Part shown: positions 49,943 to 58,556 of the stretch, piece after piece
How positions within the stretch are numbered: position 1 is the first letter of the stretch
Layout: each line of letters begins with the position of its first letter
NCBI RefSeq assembly: GCF_030345715.1
Contig: NZ_JAUASX010000005.1
Span: 62,001-126,000, forward strand
DNA: 64,000 nucleotides
Direction of reading: 5' to 3'
DNA from: Solimonas sp. SE-A11
GTDB lineage: Bacteria; Pseudomonadota; Gammaproteobacteria; Nevskiales; Nevskiaceae
Program-made: the position numbers and the translations under genes
The notes under the pieces: generated by a model
Seen by the model: the letters and a program-made list of their open reading frames with translations, nothing else
What the model was told of the DNA's origin: nothing
The model's database searches: none

Positions 49943-51157
49943 CTACTTGACCAGGTTGTTCAGGTCGAAGATCGGCATCAGGATGGCCAGCACGATCAGC
50001 ATCACCATGCCGCCCATCACCACGATGATCAGCGGCTCGAAGACGCCCATCAGCGTGGCCACCAGGGTCTCCACCTCGCGCTCCTGGTTCTCGGCAGAGC
50101 GATCCAGCATCTCGTCGAGCTTGCCGGAGGTTTCGCCGCTGGCGATCAGGTGGATCGTGATCGGTGGGAACAGCTTGCTGGCGTTGAGCGAGCGCGACAG
50201 CGTGGCACCCTCGCGGACCTTGATCGCTGCTTCCTCGATCGCTTCCTTCATCGGCAGGTTGTCCACCACCTGGGTGCCGATGCGCATGGCGTCGAGGATC
50301 GGAACGCCGCTGCCGAACAGGATGCCCAGCGTGCGGGTGAAGCGTCCGGTATTGGCGCTGCGCGTCAGCCGGCCGACGATGGGCATGCGCAGCAGTGACA
50401 GATGTATGCGGCGCTTGAAGCTGTCGGTCCGCATCATGCGCGAGAAGCTGAAGACTGCTGCCGCGATCAGGCCCAGCAGCAGCCAGCCGTACTCGCGCAG
50501 GAAGCCCGAGGTGGCGATCATGCCCTTGGTCAGGGCCGGCAGTTCGGTGTCGATGCTGTCGAACACCGAAACCACCTGGGGCACGACGTAGGTCAGCATG
50601 GCGATCACCACCAGGATGGCCACCGTCACCAGCGCCAGTGGGTAGACCGCCGCGATCATCATCTTGCTGCGCATGGCCTGGCGCTTCTCCACGTATTCGG
50701 CCAGGCGCTCAAGGATGTAGTCGAGCTTGCCGGACTGCTCGCCGGCCTCGATGGTGGCGCGGAACAGCGGCGGGAAGGCATTGGGGAACTGGTTGAGCGA
50801 CATCGCCAGCGTGTTGCCCTCGACGACGCCGGAGCGCACGCCCAGGGCGATGCGCTGCACGCGCTTGCTTTCGCTCTGCTCGGATACCGCGGTCAGCGCC
50901 TCGTCCAGCGGCAGGCCGGAGCGGACCAGGATCGCCAGCTGGCGCGTGAACAGCGACAGCTCGGTATGGCTGATGCCGCCGCCGCGCTGGAACGGCATGC
51001 CGCCGGAGGAGCGGCGCTCGGCCACCTCGGTGATGTCCAGGGGCGACAGGCCGCGATCGCGCAGCAACTGGCGCGCCTGGCGCGCGGTATCGCCCTCGAT
51101 CAGGCCCTTGACCTGGCGGCCGCGGGCGTCGAGTGCGCTGTATTCAAATGCCGACAT
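49943..51157 (-). CDS. gspF: Type II secretion system inner-membrane protein GspF
   Basis: This 404-residue platform protein has two homologous cytoplasmic domains (GspF fold) around a first membrane helix (about residues 170-195), then a further helix and a C-terminal one. Motifs include LSLFTRQLAILVRSGLPLDE and its repeat TRTLGILFGSGVPILDAM. It interacts with GspE and GspL. It is the last gene of the gspCDEF group. Confidence 0.95.
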   Translation of the reverse strand: MSAFEYSALDARGRQVKGLIEGDTARQARQLLRDRGLSPLDITEVAERRSSGGMPFQRGGGISHTELSLFTRQLAILVRSGLPLDEALTAVSEQSESKRVQRIALGVRSGVVEGNTLAMSLNQFPNAFPPLFRATIEAGEQSGKLDYILERLAEYVEKRQAMRSKMMIAAVYPLALVTVAILVVIAMLTYVVPQVVSVFDSIDTELPALTKGMIATSGFLREYGWLLLGLIAAAVFSFSRMMRTDSFKRRIHLSLLRMPIVGRLTRSANTGRFTRTLGILFGSGVPILDAMRIGTQVVDNLPMKEAIEEAAIKVREGATLSRSLNASKLFPPITIHLIASGETSGKLDEMLDRSAENQEREVETLVATLMGVFEPLIIVVMGGMVMLIVLAILMPIFDLNNLVK

Positions 51158-51175
51158 GGCTTGGAAGGGGGCTCA

Positions 51176-52660
51176 TCAATCTTCGATGGTCACGCGCAGG
51201 ACTTCGCGCAGGGTCGTGAGGCCCTTGAGCACCTTGTTGCGGCCGGACTGGAGGATGCCGGGGCCGCGCGAGCGGGCGTAGGTTTCCATCGCTTGCTCGG
51301 ATGCCTCGTCGTGGATCATGGTTTCCAGCTGACGGTCGATCTCGATGATCTCGTGGATGCCGCTGCGGCCGAGGAAGCCGGTGTGGCGGCAGGCCGGGCA
51401 GCCCATGGGCTTGTACAGCGTCAGCGGCGGTGCCAGCTCCACGCCCAGCTGTTCCTTCTCGGTGACGCTGGCCTCGTAGGGTTCCTTGCAATGTTTGCAC
51501 AGGGAGCGCACCAGGCGCTGCGCCATCAGGCCGATCAGCGAGGACGAGAGCTGATAGGGCTCTACGCCCATGTCACGCAGGCGCGTGACCGCGCCCACGG
51601 CGGTATTGGTATGCAGGGTGGACAGCACCAGATGGCCGGTCTGCGAGGCCTGCACCGCGATCTGCGCGGTTTCCAGGTCACGGATTTCGCCCACCATCAC
51701 CACGTCCGGGTCCTGGCGCAGGATGGCGCGCAGGCCGCGAGCAAAGGTCATCTCGACCTTGGTGTTGACCTGGGTCTGGCCGATGCCGTCGATGTAGTAC
51801 TCGATCGGATCCTCGACCGTCATGATGTTGCGGCTGCGGTCGTTGAGCACCGACAGGCCGGAGTACAGCGTGGTGGTCTTGCCCGAGCCCGTGGGGCCAG
51901 TGACCAACATGATGCCGTAGGGCCGGAACAGGATGCGCCGCATCACGGCGATCTGCTCGTCGTCCAGGCCCAGTTGTTCCAGGTCGAGGCGTTCGGCCTG
52001 CTTGTCGAGGATACGCATCACCACGCGCTCGTTGTGCGCGCCGGTGGGGATCGTGGAGACACGCAGGTCCACCTTGCGGCCGCCGAAGGCACGCGAGATA
52101 CGGCCATCCTGAGGCAGGCGCTTCTCGGCGATGTCGAGCTTGGCCATGACCTTGATGCGCGACACCAGGCGCGGTGCCAGCTGCTTGGGCGGCGACATGA
52201 TCTCGCGCAGTACGCCATCGACGCGGAAGCGGATCTGCAGGCGGCTCTCGAAGCTCTCGATATGGATGTCCGAGGCGTTCTCCTTGATCGCCTCCACCAG
52301 CAGGCCGTTGATGAACTTGATTACCGGCGCGTCGTCGCTGGATTCCAGCAGGTCCTGGTTCTCACGCAGGGCCTGGGCCAGGGAGCCGAGATCCGCATCC
52401 TCTTCGCCGAGGCCATCCATCAGGCTGGCGCTGGCGGAACTCTGGCCTTCGTAGGTCTTCTGCAGCAGCGCGTCGAACTCCTGCGCACTGATGTTCTGCA
52501 GGCGCAGCGGGCGGCCGACGAAGCGGCGGGTCTCCTGGATCGCGTCCACCCCCACGCCGGGACGCGCCGATACCAGCACGTGGTCGCCCTGGTCCTCGGT
52601 GACGATCAGGCCGTGGCGCTTGGCGAAGGCGAACGGCGGGCGCCGCAATGCGGGTTCCAT
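51176..52660 (-). CDS. gspE: Type II secretion system ATPase GspE
   Basis: This 494-residue hexameric ATPase powers the secretion pseudopilus. Start MEPALRRPPFAFAK (52660) is chosen; the longer ORF overlaps the gspD end with arginine-rich codons. Walker A GPTGSGKT is at residues 255-262, with the Asp box VEDPIEYYIDG, Walker B VVMVGEIRDLET and the His box STLHTNTA. The zinc-binding tetra-cysteine site (C388, C391, C421, C424) is intact, distinguishing it as a GspE rather than a plain PilB. Confidence 0.95.
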   Translation of the reverse strand: MEPALRRPPFAFAKRHGLIVTEDQGDHVLVSARPGVGVDAIQETRRFVGRPLRLQNISAQEFDALLQKTYEGQSSASASLMDGLGEEDADLGSLAQALRENQDLLESSDDAPVIKFINGLLVEAIKENASDIHIESFESRLQIRFRVDGVLREIMSPPKQLAPRLVSRIKVMAKLDIAEKRLPQDGRISRAFGGRKVDLRVSTIPTGAHNERVVMRILDKQAERLDLEQLGLDDEQIAVMRRILFRPYGIMLVTGPTGSGKTTTLYSGLSVLNDRSRNIMTVEDPIEYYIDGIGQTQVNTKVEMTFARGLRAILRQDPDVVMVGEIRDLETAQIAVQASQTGHLVLSTLHTNTAVGAVTRLRDMGVEPYQLSSSLIGLMAQRLVRSLCKHCKEPYEASVTEKEQLGVELAPPLTLYKPMGCPACRHTGFLGRSGIHEIIEIDRQLETMIHDEASEQAMETYARSRGPGILQSGRNKVLKGLTTLREVLRVTIED

Positions 52661-52673
52661 GCGCGGTGAAACC

Positions 52674-54740
52674 TCAGTTTGACGGCGGCGCCGGGGGCTG
52701 CGGGCGGGCCTGGCCGGCGACCGCGGGCGGCGGCACCTGCTGCTCGGCAACCGGCGGCGCCGGAGGCACGTCGCCCATCAGCTTGTCGAACGGCAGCAGC
52801 ACCGGCGTTTCCCGGCGATTGGTCTGGGTGATGCGCGCCGCCTCGATCTGCGCCTGGCGCAGCGAGTCGTACTTCTTGCGGGTGTAGTAGTCCGCGTCCG
52901 ACTGCTTGCGCAGGATCGTGGGGCGGATGAACACCATCAGGTTGCTCTTTTCCTTGCTGGTGGCGCGGGCCTTGAACAGGTTGCCCAGCAGCGGGATGTC
53001 GCCCAGGAAGGGCACCTGGTTCTTCGAGTCGGTGAGCCGGTCGTCGGTCAGGCCGCCGATCACCAGGATCTCGCCGGTTTCCACCACCACGGTATTGGTC
53101 AGCGTGCGCTTGTTGGTGGTCTGCTGCAGCGTACTGCTGGAGCTGGCGGTGAGGCTGGACGACTCCATGTCGATCTTCAGCTTGACCACGTTGCCTTCGT
53201 TGATCTGCGGCGTCACGCCCAGGGTCAGGCCCACGTCCTTGCGCTCGATGGTCTGGAACGGATTGACCGTGCCGGAGGTGGAGCCGGTATTGCTGAAGCT
53301 GCCGGTGAGGAAGGGCACTTCCTGGCCCACGGAGAACTTGGCTTCCTCGTTGTCCATGGTCAGCAGCGTCGGCGTGGACAGGATGTTGGTGTTGCCGTCG
53401 CCCTTCAGGGCCTTGAGCAGCAGTGCGAAGCTGGTGCCGTTCTCGTTGATGATGCCGCCGGCGGCGGTGGCACCCAGGCCCAGCAGAGACAGGGCCGCCG
53501 TGGTGGTGTTGCCGCTGCTGGAACTGCCGCTGGCCAGCGCGGTGGCGGCATTGCTCAGCGCCTGCGAGGTGCTGGGGTTGAGGATGCCCGCCGCGGCGAT
53601 GCGCTCCTTGTTGAAGATGGCCCAGTCCACGCCCAGTTGGTTGCTGGTGGTGGCGCTGACCTCGGCGATGATGGCTTCCACCAGCACCTGCGAGCGCTGG
53701 ATGTCGAGCTGGGCGATGACGTCACGGATCTGGCGCATCGCCTTGGGCGGCGCGGTGATGATCAGGGCGTTGGTGTCCTTGTCCGACAACACGCGGATGC
53801 CGTCGCGGCCGCCGCCGGAGGAAGCGCTGGATGCCGCCGCGGCCGGGGCGCTGCCTCCGGTGCTGCTCTTGCCGTCGGTCGAGGAGACCTGCTGGGCGTA
53901 GCCCTCCAGGATCGGGGCCAGGTTCTCCGCCGTGGCAAAGCGCAGGTACACCACCTGGGTGGCGCCGCCGTCGGCTACAGGCTGGTCGAGCTGGCGGATG
54001 ATCTCGCGGTACTTCTGTCGCTCCGAGCGGTCGCCGCCGATCAGCACCGAGTTGCTGCGCTCGTCGGCGATGATCGCGGTCTGGCGCATGCTCGGATCGG
54101 CCTGCTTGTCCTGCTGGGTCAGCGAGGTGAGGATGCGCACCACTTCGGCCGCCGAGGCATTCTCCAGGCGGAAGCTCTCGATCTCGCGGTCGCCGACCTG
54201 GTCCATCTGGCGGATCAGCTGCTCCAGGCGGCGCACGTTGGCGGCGCGGTCGGAGATGATCAGGATGTTCGAGGGCTGGTAGGCGCCCAGGTGGCCCCAC
54301 TGCGGGATCATCGGGCGCAGGATCGGCACCAGCTGGGTGGCCGATACGTTCTGCACCGGGAAGACCTTGGTGACGATCTCGTCCTTGGCCAGGCCGCCGG
54401 CCTCGCCCCCGTAGGAGGAGCCTTCCCAGCGGGCGTTGGTCTCCGGGATGATCTTGATCGTGTCGCCGGCCGGCACCGCGGCAAAGCCGTTCACCGCCAG
54501 CACCGCCAGGAAGGTCTCGTAGAGGCCGTCCGAGGACATCGGCGAGGACGAGATCACCGTGACCTTGCCCTTGACCCGGCTGTCGACGATGAAGTTCTTG
54601 CCGGTGACTTCGCTGACCGTGGCGATCAGCGTGCTGATCTCCGCGTCCTTCAGGTTCAGGGTCACGTCGGCGCGTACCGGCAGCGCAGCCAGGGCAAGGC
54701 CCAGCAGGGCGGCGCGCGTCGCAAGTTTGAGCAGGGTCAT
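52674..54740 (-). CDS. gspD: Type II secretion system secretin GspD
   Basis: This 688-residue outer-membrane secretin has a signal peptide of about 24 residues (cut after LPVRA), an N0 domain, three N1-N3 repeats with VYLRFATAENLAPILEGYAQ, the secretin core (VGQEVPFLTGSFS, EGNVVKLKIDMESS, VIGGLTDDRLTDSKNQVPFLG) and a C-terminal S-domain-like tail rich in proline. There is no lipobox. It is seven bases after gspC. Confidence 0.96.
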   Translation of the reverse strand: MTLLKLATRAALLGLALAALPVRADVTLNLKDAEISTLIATVSEVTGKNFIVDSRVKGKVTVISSSPMSSDGLYETFLAVLAVNGFAAVPAGDTIKIIPETNARWEGSSYGGEAGGLAKDEIVTKVFPVQNVSATQLVPILRPMIPQWGHLGAYQPSNILIISDRAANVRRLEQLIRQMDQVGDREIESFRLENASAAEVVRILTSLTQQDKQADPSMRQTAIIADERSNSVLIGGDRSERQKYREIIRQLDQPVADGGATQVVYLRFATAENLAPILEGYAQQVSSTDGKSSTGGSAPAAAASSASSGGGRDGIRVLSDKDTNALIITAPPKAMRQIRDVIAQLDIQRSQVLVEAIIAEVSATTSNQLGVDWAIFNKERIAAAGILNPSTSQALSNAATALASGSSSSGNTTTAALSLLGLGATAAGGIINENGTSFALLLKALKGDGNTNILSTPTLLTMDNEEAKFSVGQEVPFLTGSFSNTGSTSGTVNPFQTIERKDVGLTLGVTPQINEGNVVKLKIDMESSSLTASSSSTLQQTTNKRTLTNTVVVETGEILVIGGLTDDRLTDSKNQVPFLGDIPLLGNLFKARATSKEKSNLMVFIRPTILRKQSDADYYTRKKYDSLRQAQIEAARITQTNRRETPVLLPFDKLMGDVPPAPPVAEQQVPPPAVAGQARPQPPAPPSN

Positions 54741-54747
54741 TAGAGGG

Positions 54748-55629
54748 CTAGTTCAGCGAGACGTTGACGGTTTGCGCCTGGCCGCCGCGATCGACGGTCA
54801 GGACGAAATTGCTGGCCCGGCTCAGGTCGTTGAGCATCTGCAGGGCCTTCTGGGCGTTGTCCAATTCTATGCCATTGACCGCGGTGACCACGTCGCCGGG
54901 GCGCAGGCCGGCGTTGTTGAACAGCTCGCGCTCGCGGCCGGGGTAGACGCGGTAGCCGCGCAACTGGCCGTTGACGCTGGCCGGCTGCACCCGGATGTAC
55001 TCTGAGGCCCGGGACGGGTCCTGCAGGATCTGGTCGCGGGCGCTGGCCAGGTTGGCGGCCGTGGCGCTGTCCACGGCGGTGCTGTCGGACGGCCCGGCCG
55101 ACGCCATCGCGCTGCTGGGCTGGTCCTTGTTGAGGCGCAGGGTCTCAGCCTTGCCGTTGCGCATCAGGATTACCCGGTCGGGGAAGATCGCTTCCAGGGT
55201 GACGCCGCGTGCGATGTCATCGCCCACGGCGTAGGGCTTCTCGTCGCCGGATCCGCTGGCGATCAGTGCCCGGGAGACCTGCTCCCCCCGGTCGGCCAGG
55301 ATGCCCAGCAGGGTCAGGTCCAGGCGGGTGTCCGGTGCATTGTTCAGGTCCGTGGAGCCGGGGGCGGACTGGAAGCTGCCGAACAGGCTGGCGCCGATCA
55401 GGCGCTCGACATTGAAGGGGCCGGCGCTGGCCTGTGGCCCGGGCTGGGCGGGGGCGGCCGGGGCGGGGCGCCAGCGTCCCTCCTCCGGCACCGGCAGCAG
55501 GGTCCAGGCCAGGCGGGCGAGGGTGGCCGCGATCAGCACCAGCAATACCAGGTTGGCCAGCGGAGGCAGGCGCCGCCCGTAGCGCTCGTAGGCAGCGGTC
55601 AGCTTGTGAAGGGGGAGTGCAACGGTCAT
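54748..55629 (-). CDS. gspC: Type II secretion system protein GspC
   Basis: This 293-residue bitopic inner-membrane protein has one helix (about residues 24-44), a periplasmic HR domain (RLIGASLFGSF, LDLTLLGILADRG), and a C-terminal PDZ domain (GLRPGDVVTAVNGIELDNAQ). It links the inner-membrane platform to the secretin GspD. It heads a minus-strand gspC-D-E-F operon. gspG-N are not in the window. Confidence 0.93.
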   Translation of the reverse strand: MTVALPLHKLTAAYERYGRRLPPLANLVLLVLIAATLARLAWTLLPVPEEGRWRPAPAAPAQPGPQASAGPFNVERLIGASLFGSFQSAPGSTDLNNAPDTRLDLTLLGILADRGEQVSRALIASGSGDEKPYAVGDDIARGVTLEAIFPDRVILMRNGKAETLRLNKDQPSSAMASAGPSDSTAVDSATAANLASARDQILQDPSRASEYIRVQPASVNGQLRGYRVYPGRERELFNNAGLRPGDVVTAVNGIELDNAQKALQMLNDLSRASNFVLTVDRGGQAQTVNVSLN

Positions 55630-55728
55630 GTCGCATCATAACCCGCGAGTGTGATACGCAACACGCCCGGAATTGATGCAATCCGTCAGTTTCAGTAACT
55701 TGCCTGAAAGACTTGGGGGAGTCTCGCA

Positions 55729-57954
55729 ATGTCGCGAACGGTTACTCGTTTTGCCATCAGTGGTTTTGTGCTCCTGCTGTTCCTGGCGCACAGCTCCGGC
55801 TGGGTGAACCTGCGCCTGCTGGAGCAGATCGAGCACTTCACCTATGACAACCGCGTACAGGCCACGCTGCCGGGAACCCTGGACCCGACGGTAGTGATCG
55901 TCGACATCGACGAGACGAGCCTGGCGGTGGAGGGGCAGTGGCCCTGGTCGCGCGACAAGCTGGCCACCATGGTGAACAACCTTTTCGAGACCTACCGGAT
56001 CCGCGCCCTGGGCTTTGACATCGCCTTCCCCGAGGCCGACCGTAGCTCCGGCCTGCAGCTGCTGGATCGCCTTCAGCAGGGCGAACTGTCCGACCTGCCG
56101 GGCTTTGCCGAGCGCGCGGCGGCCCTGCGGTCCTCCATGGACAACGACCGCGCCCTGGCCGAGGCGGTGCGGGGCAAGCCGGTGGTCTGGGGTTACTACT
56201 TCAGCCAGCACCTGCAGTCGCAGCAGCAGGATGCGGTCGGGGCCGTATGTGCCCCCGCCATGGACTCCATGGCGGCCAAGCTCTACGACCTGGACTGGAT
56301 CCGGCCCGAGGGCTACACCGGCAACCTGGCGGTGCTGCAGGGCACCGGAGCCGCCTGCGGCTTCTTCGACAACCCCACCCTGGACAACGACGGCGTCTAC
56401 CGCCGGGTGCCGCTGGTGCAGCTCTACGGCGGGGCGGTCTACGAGTCCCTGGCCCTGGCCCTGGCGCGCCTGGCGTCGGGGCAGCCGGGCATCGAATTCG
56501 AGTTCGAGCCGCCCGATGTCCGTACCTCGCTGCACCTGGAGCGCCTGCGCGCCGGTCCGCTGCTGGCGCCGGTGGACGAGCGCATCGCGGTGATGGTGCC
56601 CTACCGCGGCCCTGAGGGCAGCTTTCCCTACGTGTCCGCGGCCGACGTCATCGCCGGCAAGGCCGATGCCGCCGTGCTCAAGGGCAAGATCGTGCTGGTG
56701 GGCACCAGTGCTCCCGGTCTGCGCGATCTCCGCGTGACCCCGGTGGCCAAGGCCTATTCGGGTGTGGAGGTCCACGCCAACATCATTTCAGGCCTGATCA
56801 ACGGCGGCATCAAGCAGAAGGCGCCGTACTACAGCGGCATCGAGACGACCCTGTTGCTGGCGATAGGCGTCCTGATTGCCTGGGCATTCGCCGTCCTCTC
56901 GCCGCTGGCGGCCGGTGCCCTCGGCGCCGGGGTGCTGGCCCTGATCACGGCGCTGGCCTTCGGCCTGTGGAGCTGGGGCAATTTCGTGATGCCCTTCGGC
57001 GTGCCGGTGGCCTTCACCCTGATGCTGTACCTGGCGCAGCTGCTCTACGGCTACTTCATCGAGTCGCGTGGCAAGCGCGAGATCTCCAAGCTGTTCGGAC
57101 AGTACGTGCCGCCGGAGCTGGTCGAGGAGATGGCGGCTCATCCGCAGGACATCTCCATGGAGGGCGAGAGCCGCGAGATGACGGTGCTGTTCTCCGACGT
57201 GCGCAACTTCACCAGCATCTCCGAGAAACTCGACGCCAAGGAACTGGCGGCGATGATCAACGCCTTCCTCACCAAGCAGACCGGCGTGGTCCAGAAGCAC
57301 CGCGGGACTATCGACAAGTACATCGGCGACCTGATCATGGCGTTCTGGGGCGCGCCGCTGCCGGACAAGGATCATGCCCTCAACGGCGTGCTGACCGGCA
57401 TGGAAATGCAGCGTGCGATCCGCGAACTGGACCCGGAGTTCGAGAAGCGCGGCTGGCCCAAGCTGCACATCGGGGTCGGCATCAACAGCGGCAAGATGAA
57501 CGTCGGCAACATGGGCTCCGAATTCCGCATGGCCTACACGGTGATCGGCGACTCGGTGAACCTGGGTTCGCGCCTGGAGGGCCTGACCAAGGAATACGGG
57601 GTGGGAATCCTGATCAGCGAGGATACCCGCAACCTGCTGCCCTCGGACTGGGCCTTCCGCGAGGTGGACCTGGTGCGCGTCAAGGGGCGCGGCGAGCCGG
57701 TGGCGATCTACGAGCCGATGGGGCCTAAGGAAGAGCTCGACCCGGCGCTGCGCCAGGACCTGGCGCGCCACCGCGGCGCCATGAAGCTGTACCGAGCCCA
57801 GCAATGGGACCAGGCCGAGCAGGAGTTCTTCAACCTGATGCAATCCGGCCGGCCGCACCCGCTCTACGAACTGTTCGTCTCCCGCATCATGGAGATGCGC
57901 GACACCCCCCCGGGAAAGAATTGGGACGGCGCCTACAACTTCACCCACAAATAG
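55729..57954 (+). CDS. CHASE2 domain adenylate/guanylate cyclase
   Basis: This 741-residue membrane sensor has an N-terminal helix, a periplasmic CHASE2 domain (about residues 30-335, FDIAFPEADR, DGVYRRVPLV, GKIVLVGTSAPGLRDL), three more helices (about 365-445), and a class III cyclase domain. Catalytic residues are intact: metal D490 (LFSDVRNF) and D534, purine-contacting K530 (DKYIGDLIM), and the N/R pair in IGDSVNLGSRLEG. The lysine/aspartate pair indicates cAMP over cGMP. It is divergent from gspC. The signal sensed is not known. Confidence 0.93.
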   Translation: MSRTVTRFAISGFVLLLFLAHSSGWVNLRLLEQIEHFTYDNRVQATLPGTLDPTVVIVDIDETSLAVEGQWPWSRDKLATMVNNLFETYRIRALGFDIAFPEADRSSGLQLLDRLQQGELSDLPGFAERAAALRSSMDNDRALAEAVRGKPVVWGYYFSQHLQSQQQDAVGAVCAPAMDSMAAKLYDLDWIRPEGYTGNLAVLQGTGAACGFFDNPTLDNDGVYRRVPLVQLYGGAVYESLALALARLASGQPGIEFEFEPPDVRTSLHLERLRAGPLLAPVDERIAVMVPYRGPEGSFPYVSAADVIAGKADAAVLKGKIVLVGTSAPGLRDLRVTPVAKAYSGVEVHANIISGLINGGIKQKAPYYSGIETTLLLAIGVLIAWAFAVLSPLAAGALGAGVLALITALAFGLWSWGNFVMPFGVPVAFTLMLYLAQLLYGYFIESRGKREISKLFGQYVPPELVEEMAAHPQDISMEGESREMTVLFSDVRNFTSISEKLDAKELAAMINAFLTKQTGVVQKHRGTIDKYIGDLIMAFWGAPLPDKDHALNGVLTGMEMQRAIRELDPEFEKRGWPKLHIGVGINSGKMNVGNMGSEFRMAYTVIGDSVNLGSRLEGLTKEYGVGILISEDTRNLLPSDWAFREVDLVRVKGRGEPVAIYEPMGPKEELDPALRQDLARHRGAMKLYRAQQWDQAEQEFFNLMQSGRPHPLYELFVSRIMEMRDTPPGKNWDGAYNFTHK

Positions 57955-57988
57955 CGAGTCCCCAGGCATATCCGGGACTTGTGCGGCG

Positions 57989-58022
57989 TTTGGCTGGACA
58001 GGGCGACCCCTGTCCAGCCAAA
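57989..58022. terminator. Perfect 15-bp hairpin after the cyclase gene
   Basis: TTTGGCTGGACAGGG / CCCTGTCCAGCCAAA with a 4-base CGAC loop lies 35 bases after the cyclase stop. There is no long T-tract, so it may be a terminator or a mobile palindrome. Confidence 0.5.
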
Positions 58023-58148
58023 ACCTTGGCGCTGCAATGCCGCCGGGCGCGCGGCCCGACGCCGCCCGTCGCGGCAATCCCGGCGGCTGTCGCCGGTGCC
58101 GGTGCAGAACGCCCGGCCGCCGCCGTGGTCTGACCGGCGGCACCCCTT

Positions 58149-58176
58149 TTGTGACGACCGAGCGGCCCCATATAGG
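58149..58176 (+). promoter_or_regulatory. Candidate sigma-70 promoter of clpS-clpA
   Basis: TTGTGA (58149-58154) and TATAGG (58171-58176) with a 16-bp spacer lie 26 bases before the clpS ATG. The -10 is only partly consensus. No Shine-Dalgarno is visible before clpS. Confidence 0.4.
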
Positions 58177-58201
58177 ATGTCGCAGCGCTACACTTTGAAC
58201 C

Positions 58202-58522
58202 ATGAGCAACGAGCCTGATCGACATTCCGACCAGGGCCTGGCGGTACAGGAAGCCAAGCCCAAGACGCAGCAGCCGCCGATGTACAAGGTGGTGATGATG
58301 AACGACGACTACACGCCGATGGAGTTCGTGGTCCAGGTTTTGCAACAGTTCTTCCGTCACTCCCGGGAGTCGGCGGTACAGATCATGCTGCACGTACATA
58401 CGCAAGGCCGCGGCGTGGCGGGGATTTTCCCCGCCGAGATCGCCGAGACCAAGACGGCGCAGGTGAACGCGTTCGCGCGCGAGCACCAGCACCCCCTGTT
58501 GACGGTGATGGAAAAGGCCTGA
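58202..58522 (+). CDS. clpS: ATP-dependent Clp protease adaptor ClpS
   Basis: This 106-residue adaptor binds N-degron substrates (Leu, Phe, Trp, Tyr N-termini) and delivers them to ClpAP. It has [20 protein letters not shown] with the N-degron pocket residues (NDDYTPM), [20 protein letters not shown] and the C-terminal ClpA-contacting segment. The N-terminal extension is disordered as expected. It sits 34 bases before clpA. Confidence 0.97.
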   Translation: MSNEPDRHSDQGLAVQEAKPKTQQPPMYKVVMMNDDYTPMEFVVQVLQQFFRHSRESAVQIMLHVHTQGRGVAGIFPAEIAETKTAQVNAFAREHQHPLLTVMEKA

Positions 58523-58556
58523 TAACGGCCGCGCGAGCGGCAGAGGCGGAACAAAA

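Noticed and set aside
50402-52669. 755-codon plus-strand ORF opposite gspF and gspE
   Set aside because: Spans two certain genes in antisense, with no domain or ribosome site.
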